This document shows, piece by piece, positions 27,065-36,100 of a stretch of 64,000 nt of DNA (position 1 is the stretch's first letter; every line of letters starts with the position of its first letter). Source of the stretch: Singulisphaera sp. GP187. Lineage in GTDB: Bacteria; Planctomycetota; Planctomycetia; Isosphaerales; Isosphaeraceae. The notes below the pieces were generated by a model that was given only the letters and a program-made list of their open reading frames with translations, was not told where the DNA came from and did no database searches. The stretch is taken from positions 124,001 through 188,000 of the forward strand of contig NZ_FSRB01000001.1 in NCBI RefSeq assembly GCF_900129635.1, given 5' to 3'. A program made the translations under genes and the position numbers.

Positions 27065-28859
27065 CAATAGTGTTCGGCACTCCGTTTGCTGTGGGGGGCG
27101 ATCCGAGCAACGGCAAGCCGGCAACCCGGGGAACTCCCCCTCAGAGCGTTTCACACGACCCTGTGGGGCGGGCGGGGGACCTGCGGCCCCAGTGGGCACG
27201 AGCTTTCGGCTTTGCTGGGGGAGGGACAGGGAGCTCACGCTCCCCACTTGCCTTTCGCACAAGCGAAACCAGCCACCAGGCCAGCGCATGCTCGCCTCCC
27301 AGGCGAGCGGGGAGCGTGAGCTCCCTGTCTTCCTGAAGCGAGGAAGCCTGGCCGACACGGCCGCCCCGCAGAGGCGTGCGGGACGTTCTCGGTGACCTGG
27401 GGCGAGCCGACGACTCGGGTGAACTACAAACCACCGCGCAGCAGCGAACACCGCGGACTTGGGAGTCGAGCCACGGGCACTACGTCTCTTCAGATTTTAA
27501 TTTACTAATATGGTCCAAGAGTTCCTCAAGGCTCGCCCAGCCTGCGAAGTACAGACAGATCATCTCGTAAGACCGGAGCGTCGGCTTGCGGCCCGTCCAC
27601 AGGCTGATCAGCAGACACGCGATGATCGCGCAGTACGCCTGGATCTCGATCCCCTTGGGATGCGTACTCAGCAGGTGGCGACAGCCGAGCACGTGCTTGA
27701 AAAATCTAAAGAAGAGTTCAATTGTCCACCTGTGTCGGTAGATGTCAGCGATCACCTCGGCGGGAACATCCAGGAGGTTCGTGGCGATCCGCAGCACGCC
27801 GTCGCTGGGAGGACCGGCCGTGCCCCCTTTGCGGCCCCCACGCTTGGTGTGGGGCGTCGTTTTCACCAGAATCACCCGCACCCGATGGGCCGGCCGCTCG
27901 TCGGGCTTCTTGGCGGCGCCGAGGTCCACGATGAAGTCGCGGAGGACGTCGGCAGCCGCGGCTGTCGCCGAGACCGGGCGCTCTTCGATGACCGCATTGA
28001 GGTTGCTGTTGTCGCGGATGCGGCAAACATAGCTGCTCCCCGCGGCCACGATGTCGTTCCAGAGGGTGAACTGGGCATACCAACGGTCCAGGACGTAGCA
28101 GTGGTCGGACTGCAAGGCGGCGCGGAGTCGGTTCTTCTCGTCGTTATGGCCACTGTTGGCAGCGGCGCTGACCTCGATCCGGGTGGGGACGTGGCGGTCG
28201 ATGGCGAAGTGGGTGTGGAGTCGCCAGCCGCTGTGAGAGCCGCCGTTCTTGTCGTTCATGAAGGCGGCCTCGGCGATGGTCTTGAGCGTCTTGGCCACGC
28301 TGCCATCGACGGCCGTCAGGGCATGGGCGAGGTGGCCGCCGCGCACGTCGCGGACGGGCTTCACTTCGGCGGCGAGGGACTCGATGATGCCGCGCAGCCG
28401 CTCGGGTTCGAAGACCTCGACGGCCTCGGAGAGCGACCCCAACGAGGCCCGGGCGCAGCCGAGCTTGCGCTGCACGTTGTTGAGTGTGCTCGCCTGTTGC
28501 AAGGAGCGCAAGGAACGGAGGACTGGGTTGAAGAGGAAGAGTAAGACGAGCATGCAATACTGATCGTAATGCAGGCTGCGATTACCGGACCTGTCGCGTT
28601 GGCAGCCGACATCGTGGAGTTGGTCGAGCAGCGGCAGTAACCGCTCGACGTACTTCAACCCCTGGATATCTCGGGGTTTCAGAGGTTTTGCTGAGCGTTT
28701 TGCCATTCCCAAGGCCCTGCCAAAATGACGGCAAGATGCACTTGAGTGGAGAAGGCGCAAATTCTGTGCCGAAAGTCCTTGCGAAATCCCCGTTTTCGGC
28801 CCTTGAGGGCAAGATTGGCCTGGGTGGAGATGGCGCAAATTTCGTGCCGAACACTATTG
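27065..28859 (-). mobile_element. complete IS4-family insertion sequence, 1795 bp
   Basis: The element is bounded by perfect 16-bp inverted repeats: CAATAGTGTTCGGCAC at 27065-27080 and its reverse complement at 28844-28859. It is flanked by a 9-bp duplication, CTATGTCCC. It holds one transposase gene and an unusually long non-coding tail of about 400 bp with an internal 20-bp inverted repeat. A partial, nearly identical copy is at 1-685 in opposite orientation. All features point to a recent, complete insertion. Confidence 0.92.
27480..28706 (-). CDS. IS4-family transposase, intact
   Basis: A 408-aa DDE transposase. The first catalytic Asp is in LTAVDGSVAK (about residue 132), the second in YVLDRWYAQF (about 206), and the Glu in YRHRWTIELFFRFFK (about 330), which fits the Y-R-E-K signature of IS4. 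The start MAKRSAKPLKPRDI at 28706 is chosen by similarity to typical IS4 N-termini; the frame is open to 28838. No frameshift or stop is seen, so the enzyme may be active. Confidence 0.92.
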   Translation of the reverse strand: MAKRSAKPLKPRDIQGLKYVERLLPLLDQLHDVGCQRDRSGNRSLHYDQYCMLVLLFLFNPVLRSLRSLQQASTLNNVQRKLGCARASLGSLSEAVEVFEPERLRGIIESLAAEVKPVRDVRGGHLAHALTAVDGSVAKTLKTIAEAAFMNDKNGGSHSGWRLHTHFAIDRHVPTRIEVSAAANSGHNDEKNRLRAALQSDHCYVLDRWYAQFTLWNDIVAAGSSYVCRIRDNSNLNAVIEERPVSATAAAADVLRDFIVDLGAAKKPDERPAHRVRVILVKTTPHTKRGGRKGGTAGPPSDGVLRIATNLLDVPAEVIADIYRHRWTIELFFRFFKHVLGCRHLLSTHPKGIEIQAYCAIIACLLISLWTGRKPTLRSYEMICLYFAGWASLEELLDHISKLKSEET

Positions 28860-29298
28860 CTATGTCCCCCTTTTTGCCCCCGTCTGGATCTAGATCGCAA
28901 TGCATGTCCTTTCTGTTAGCTTGTCGGCCAGGGAGCTGCGCGGGGTGAGGGCATCGAACTCCTTGAGGGTGGCCTCGACACCGGGCCAGTCGTCCCCTTC
29001 GGCCCGGGCTTTGAGCCGGGACTCGAGGCGGGCGCGGACGGCGACGAGGTCGATGACGGTGTCGCGCAGCGGGTGTCGATTAGATGGCCAGGCGCCTGAA
29101 CTGAGCAGGGCAGGAAGACTGGGTGATTGCCGAGGTCACCTGCCCAGCGCCAATACCCCCGCAATCCCCCAGACCTCCCAGTAGAAGTGCCTGGCCACCG
29201 TCCCTGTCCGATAGTACCTGCACGTCGTGCTGGGCCTGGTCCGCTTGAGCGACCGACCTCGGAGCATTCCGTGGGCGAAAGCGTGAGTTCTTGTCCGA

Positions 29299-29377
29299 GA
29301 GCCGTATGCGAGAAATCCGCCTGTACGTTTCGATGAGCGAGGAGTGAAAACGGAGCGTCGGCCACCGCGTCACTCCT
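29299..29377 (+). ncRNA. group II intron 3' end: domain V and VI remnant
   Basis: Bases 29299-29331 resemble intron domain V: GAGCCGTATGCG, a GAAA-type tip, CCGC and TACGTTTC, with a single mismatch in the lower stem. The linker GATGAGCG and a stem AGGAGTGA (29340-29347) pairing with TCACTCCT (29370-29377) match domain VI of bacterial group II introns. The preceding GTGGGCGAAAGCGTGAG and TTGAGCGACC phrases also fit intron sequence. No reverse transcriptase frame is present upstream, where the IS4 and RAYT cassette lie, so this is a truncated, dead intron. Other parts of 28876-29431 hold no gene. Confidence 0.55.
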
Positions 29378-29431
29378 GGGCTCTACTTTCTCATTATTTT
29401 ATCCTTCACTCAGGAGCTCCCTGCCATTGGG

Positions 29432-29887
29432 CTACTGCCCTTCCATGAAATGCGCAATCATTGCATCCGTGGTCACGTAATTCAGTTCCAGGCCGTCCCC
29501 AAGTCCTAGAATGCAGCCGGACTGCTGCATCCAGTCGCATACAAGACTTGATTCAAGATGATCAATTGGACACGGCTCAACAATATAGATATCGCAGGGC
29601 TTGATTGACGGCGGCTTGGATCCAAAGAACCAGGCCTCATCGAAGCCAAAAAACAGTTTGTCAACTGTATCCCGCGGAATCGGCAGGCAAGCCACAACCC
29701 CTTTTCCAAACAGGTAATATGGAACACCGGATGCGGCGAGAATGCTGTCGATAATACTATTGCCTCTGAAATCGTTCAGGCTATCAAGACATGAAATATA
29801 GATATATTTCATGTTTGAAAATCCGCACGCGTAACTATTGATGAATTCTCTTGCCGTTCCAGTGGTTTTGCCGGCCCAACATTTCAT
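29432..29887 (-). CDS. low-GC orphan protein, candidate RHS immunity protein
   Basis: A 151-aa protein, soluble, acidic and rich in aromatic residues and Cys (YIYISCLDSLNDFRG, LFFGFDEAWFFGSKPP, CDIYIVEPCPIDHLESS). I recognise no family. AGGAG lies 6 bases before the ATG at 29887; the open frame upstream to 30004 is not supported. It is clearly AT-richer than its neighbours, a sign of transfer. It lies about 260 bp behind the stop of the giant RHS gene on the same strand, the usual place of the cognate immunity gene in polymorphic toxin systems. That role is inference from position, size and composition only. Confidence 0.6.
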   Translation of the reverse strand: MKCWAGKTTGTAREFINSYACGFSNMKYIYISCLDSLNDFRGNSIIDSILAASGVPYYLFGKGVVACLPIPRDTVDKLFFGFDEAWFFGSKPPSIKPCDIYIVEPCPIDHLESSLVCDWMQQSGCILGLGDGLELNYVTTDAMIAHFMEGQ

Positions 29888-30145
29888 TCTAGCTCTCCTG
29901 CAAGATCCGCCTATATTGTGCTCTGAAGATGATTGACCCCTGCCTTCTGGATTAATAATAGACTGAGGATGCCGGGGCCTCTTTTTCCCACACGCCTCTG
30001 GCAAGCTTTGCTGTTCTATTAGGCCTCATCGGCACATCGGCCTCTGGTTTACTGAGAGTCAGGAAAGTAATGTCCGCCCCGCTGCTTGTATTCCGCTGAA
30101 AAAATTGACTTTCAGCAGAGACCTTCCTGACTCACAGTAGGAGCT

Positions 30146-33100
30146 TCATTCGCCGGGCAACAGTGGACGACCAGGTCCCCTGGTGGGCCGTGGTGTTGAC
30201 CAGTCCCAATCATGTATGTGAGGATCACCGGCGCCGTGATTATGACCAAAATCGCAGTCCCGTACTGCTCTGCCGTCTGGCCCGTAGTCGCGAATCTGGC
30301 CCCCTCCTCGTCCATCATCGTAAGACTCCGAGGAATTTGGTTTTCCTCTTGACGGAAGGCTGCCATCACGATATGGTTTTTTGTACCACCACTCGGCAGC
30401 ACCAACAAGTATTGGTGTGAATGGGTTGTACCCACTGTCGTTGATTGCTTCTCCTGCCTTGTATCCGCCATAGGCTACAATGCCGCAAGCGGCTGCAGGT
30501 GCAAGCAATGGTGCCAACGAACCTCCTGCAGCCGCTCCTCCTGCAGCCGTTCCTCCGAATCCTCCTCCAATCAAGCCGGCGCCAATCGCGATAGCTTCCA
30601 GCCCGCTGGGGTCTATGTCATTTACTGGATCGCCTCCGAGATACGAATACAGATTGACCAAACGAGAGTTGAATCCAATTGGATCCTCGCTCAACCACCT
30701 CCCCGTCATCGGATCCTGTGCACGGTGTTGCGCCAGATTCAACCCGGTCGCCACATCCCGATCCAGGCCTGCGAAGCCCGTGAGCCGATCGCCGATGGCC
30801 GGCGCGGTCTCGCCGACGACGGCCCCGTATGCATTGTAGTCGACGTGGTCGATCACCACGCTGGAATTGTCGACGAGATCGCGGACGGTCCCCAGGCGGT
30901 CGGACAGGTACCAGGCGGTGCCCGATGCCGTGTCGCGGGCCAGCACGGCGTCGATGCCTGTAGGGGTGGGGCCGTTCAGGTACCGCGATTTCAACGTCAC
31001 CGAGCCGTCGAAATCCAGGATCGGCGAATTCCCGTCGTAGAGTGTCCAGGTCGTCACGCCGCCTTCGGCCCGGCCGATGCGGCGGTCGAGGGCGTTGTAG
31101 GTGTAGCTGGCCAGGACGGTCGTCACGCCGCCGACCACCGAGTCGACTTCCACCAGGCGGTTCCGAGGATCCCAGGTGTAGACGGTCTCATCGCCGCTGG
31201 AAATCTCCGTCTTGCTTATTATATTGCCTTCGTCGTCGTAGGTGTAATTGAACGTCCCATCCGTGGTCATCTGGTTGCCGGTACCCGTCGCATAGCCCGA
31301 CGTGTTCCGGTTGTCGTTGGCGTCGTAGCCGAAGCTCTCATTGGCGAATGCGCCGTTGGAGTGCGTCACGCCGGTCAACTGGTCGTCGTTGGTATAGCTG
31401 TAGCCGACGGTATCGTTGGCCGTGCCGCCGGACGTGGTCCAGGTACGCGACTCCTGGATCAAGCGGTTGGCGGCGTCAAGGTTGTAGCCGTAGGACGAGC
31501 GGACCGTGCCACCGGAGGTCTGGTGGGTGAGCGTCGTCAGGCGATTGGCGGCGTCGTAGGCATACTTGGTCACCAACACCGTGGTGGTGCCGGCGGTGTC
31601 GCTGTACCGGGTCAGGGTGGTGCGACGGCCGGCGGCGTCGTAGGCGAAGTCGACCCGCTTCTGCGCCACGCCGGTGCCCGACTGGGTGATCCGGGTGAGT
31701 TCGTCACGGGCGTTGTAGACGTACGACGTCACGCCCCCGAGGCTGTCCACCAGGCTGGTCCGGTTCCCGACCGGGTCGTAGCCGTAGGTCAGGGTGACCT
31801 GGGGCAGTCCCGTGGTCCCCTGATTGTTCACGGTCAGGAGCCGATTCGCATTGTCGTAGGTGTACGCGTACTTGCTGGCCGCATCCTGGATCTGGGTGGT
31901 GCGTCCGGCGTAATCGTACGAGTACGTGGTCGTGTTCGTCACCGCCCCACCAAGGGCGGCGAGCCACTTCTCAGTGGTCAGCCGGTCGTTGGCATCGTAG
32001 CCATAGTCGGTGATCCGACCGAGTCGGTCGATCTTCTCGGTCAGGTTGCCGACCAGGTCGTAGGCGTAACTGGTAACCTTGCTGCGTGGATCGGTCTCTT
32101 TCGTGACCCGGTTGGCGTTATCATAGTTCCAGGAGGTGACGTTGCCCACGGGATCGGTCAGACTCGTCAGCCGCGAGGCGAGGTCGTAGGCGTAGGTGGT
32201 GGTCCCGCCGCCGGAAGGGGCGGTCATGCTGACCTGGCGGCCGAGCAGGTCATAGGCGACGGTGGTGGTGTGGCCCAGGGGATCGGATGCCGCGACCAGC
32301 CGGCCCACCGGGTCGTAAACGGAGACCGTGGTGTGGTTCAGGGCATCGGTCGCCGTGATTGGGCGGTTCAGGATATCGTAGGTATACGACGTGGTGTGAT
32401 GGAGCGCATCGGTGATGCTCACCAGGTTGTCGTTGGCGTCGTAGCGATACGAGGCGACCGCGGAAGGAGTGCCGCCGCCGCTGGTGGAAGGGCGGAGCAC
32501 GGTTGCCAGCCGGCCGACGGCATCATAAACGTAAGTCGTCGTGTGGCCGTTGGCGTCGATCTCGTTCTTGACTTGCCCGGCGGCATCGTAGACGAGAGTC
32601 GAGGTATGGCCCAGGGCATCGGTCACCGAGACGATGCGGTTGAGGGCGTCGTAGCCGTAGCTGGTGGTGTGGCCGAGCGGGTCGGTCACCGCGGTCTGGT
32701 TCATACCGTCGTAGGTGTAGGTGGTCCGCCGTGAACTGCCTTGATTGATCGGGGCGGTGACCGAAACGAGCCGGCTGCGGGCGTCATAGGCGAAGCTGGT
32801 GACATGGCCCAGGGCGTCGGTCACCGACGTCAGGTTGCCCGCCGCGTCGTAGACGTACGAGGTCTTGAATGTCGAGCCGGCGGCGGCCTGGACCGGATCC
32901 TGGGTGGACAGGACCCGGTTCATCGCGTCGTAAGTCGTGGAGGAGGTGTGGCTCAACGGATCAGTGACGCTCGTGAGATTGCCCGCCGAATCATAGCCGA
33001 GATTGATCTCCGTAGCCGCCACGCTGACCGGCAGGCTGACGGATTCGAGCAGTTGCAAGTCGGCGAATTGGGTCGACGCGAGGTCGCCGTTATTGGACGA

Positions 33101-36100
33101 CACTTCGAGACGATAGTACTTGTATAAGCCGGGCGTCGTGACCGTGTAACTCGTGGTATGCGAGTTGGTGGTGTCGGCCTGGTTGGTGCGTGTGTCGAGG
33201 GTCGTCCAGGTCGAACCATCGTTCGAGCCGTTCAGCGACCAGTTCTTCGGGGCCTGCCCAGGATTGAGTCCGATGGCATTGCCGCTGGTGATTCGATACT
33301 GGCTGACGGTATGCGCGGCACCACCGGTGAATTCGTATTGCACCCAGATGGCGGTGGCGGAGTACGACCAGGTGGTCTCGGGACTCCGATCGAAGGCGTT
33401 CTCGGCTCCCCCACTCAAGCCGCCGCCGATCGCGCCGCCCGTGGCCGATCCCCGGGTCGCCACGTCTTGCAGATAGCTTCCCCCTCCGGAGGGGAGGGTC
33501 GCCTTGGTGGGCCGACCGTAGAAATCATAGGTGTAAGTGGTCGTGGCACCGATCCGGTCGGTGGCTGTGAGGACCTGGCCGGCGGCATTGTAGGTCCAGT
33601 CCTCATGGAGGCCGTCGGGGTCGGTACGGCGTAACACGTTACCACGAGAGTCGAGGGTAAAGGTCGTCCGCAAGCCGCGAAAATCAACGATCGAGAGGGG
33701 GATGCCATAGGTGTCGTCGTAGGCGATCGTCATCGTGGTGGGGGAGGAGCTCAAGCCACCTGAGCCACCTGAGCCACCCGAGCCACCTGAGCCACCTGAG
33801 CCACCTGAGCCACCTGAGCCGCCCGAGCCACCCCAGCCGCCTGAGCCGCCTGAACCACCCGAGCCCGTTGGCCCGCCCAAGACTGGGTCGCCGGGTCGAG
33901 TGATCGACGTGACATTGCCCCGCTTATCGTAGGTGTACGTGGTCGTCCGGCCGAGTGGATCGGTGACGGTGGAAGCAAAGCCACGACTATTGTAGGCGAC
34001 CTTCGTGACCCCGCCCGCGGCATCGGCCGTAGTGGTCGGATGGCTCATCCAACTGAAGGCGAGGGTCGTCGTGCGACCGTTGGGGTCGGTGACGCTGCCG
34101 CTATAACTATTGGAGAGCGAACCGCTGCCTCCGGGCGCCAGCAGCCCCCGGGAGAGCGCGGGGGTAACCGTGGTCGTCGCGCCGCCGCCGAAGAGGGATT
34201 CGCTGGTGAACTGGCCAAACGAATTATAGGTCACGCTGGCGGACTGGCCCCGCGGGTTGACCTCACCGGTCATGCGGTGATTGGCCGGAGTCGCGTAACT
34301 GTACTGAGTGACGGCGCCGTCAGGATCGACGATCTGCGTCAGGTTGTGATTGGAATCGATCGTGATCGTCGTGACCCGACTGGCGGGATCGGTGATCGTG
34401 GCCAGCCGGCCTGAGATCGCGTCGTAAGCCAAAGTGGTGATCAGGCCGACGGGGTCGGTGATCGATTTGAGCGATCCCGCTCCGGGCTGACCGGCCGCCA
34501 CGTAGGCGTAAGTTGTGGTGTTGAGGTTGCGGTCGGCTACGGAGACTTGACGTCCCGCGGTGTCGAACTGGACGACAGTGCCGTCGGGGTAGCTTCGCGT
34601 CCAGCTCCCGTCATTGTTTTGCACCACGGTTGACGGAGAACTGGAATGGCCGCGATAGCCCGGCGTTGCCGCCTGGCCGGCGAACGCGGCCGTGGTAAGC
34701 ATACCGATCTGCGGATACGTCGAGGAGATGAGAACATTGCGGACCGGGAGAAACTGATTGCTTTCGAGGTCGGGCAGGAGCATCCGGACGTAGCCGGTGC
34801 CGTCGGTCAGCGCGATCCCGGGCCGGCCGGAGCCGTTGAAGTCGGCCGCCACGATATTGCCGACGCCGGCCGGGCTGATCTGATTATTGAGGGCATAGCG
34901 GACCCCGGCACGTCCCCACTGGCCCGAAGTGGACAGAGGCACAATGTCGAGATACTCCTGGATCCACGGTCCGCTGAAATTATGGCCATGGATGGGCATC
35001 GCAATTTCAAGACTCTCGCCCGCACCGCGGAACTTTCCCGCGACCAGGCCGATGGTCGCCTCGGAAAGATGCCCCGACGAGCGGTAGGTGGAGACGTAAG
35101 AGAACGATCCCGCGCCGTTGTTGGCGAAAAGAACCAGATTGCCGAAGAGCAAGCCGAGGTAAGCGCTCGGACTCGTGGTCGAGATGACCAGGTCGGCGTC
35201 ACCGTCTTCGTCGTAATCAACGGCGGTAACGCCGAGGACATGATACGGCGGAGGGAGGGGCAGACTCGACGCTGCCCCCATCGCGCCCCCCGTGGTGGCG
35301 AGCATCACATTGGCCAAGCCATCGTCCGTGGTGAAGGCCAGGTCGGTCTTGCCGTCGCCATTGAAGTCCCCGGCGCAGACCGAGCCGGGACGGTTGTGGG
35401 AATAGCTACCGCTGCCCGCCGAGGAAACGACCACGGTGGAGAACGTTCCGTCGCCCACGCCGGTGTAGATCCGCGCGGAATAGGTACCGCTTCCCCCGGA
35501 TGGGGCAAGGACCACGGCGAGGTCGAGCACACCGTTCACGTGGCCCGTGAAGTTGCCGACGGCCACCCCCTTGGCCATAAATCCTGACGGGAAGGAATAG
35601 GAGACGCCGCTGGTGAAGCCACCGGCGCCATTGTTGAGGAGAATCGTGAGGGTCGATCCATTGACGATGGCCTGATCGGGCTGGCCGTCGCCGTTGAAGT
35701 CACCGGCGGTGGATCCCATGACATCGCTGCCCGTCGTGACAGGCGAGAAGGATTCGAATCGGCCGTCGCCGTCCGTATTCTCAAGAATTTGAGCCGTCGA
35801 GACGTCGGAAGCCAGGGCAAGATCTTGAACTTTGGTCTGACCACTGTTGTAAACCGGATTGAACCTCGAAATTCCTCGCTGGCCTTCCTTGATCAGGAGA
35901 GGGCCGCCTGGCACGGGCTGGTGGATCTGATTGACCCCGCCGACACTCCAGCCGGCTCCGATCGCACTCGCAGTTTCGTTGACGACTTCGATTTGTCCTT
36001 GAGCCACGGTGGTGAACGAAACCGCCGACCAGCCAGTGCCGAACTGCTGAGTCACCGTCATCGTGTAGGGATAAAGGCCGGAGCTCAGTGCGCTAGCGTC

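Noticed and set aside
1..28859. A composite transposon bounded by the two IS4 copies
   Set aside because: The span of about 28 kb carries ordinary chromosomal genes, the left end lies outside the window and no outer target duplication can be seen; inverted insertion of two copies explains it.
30725..32734. A 669-codon open frame on the plus strand opposite the RHS gene
   Set aside because: It is a mirror of the YD-repeat coding pattern and GC-rich codon use; no start site or known domain; the minus strand has the real protein.
33754..33865. Regular repeat that might be a CRISPR array
   Set aside because: Nine-base units without spacers and in frame with Gly-Gly-Ser; no cas genes in the window.
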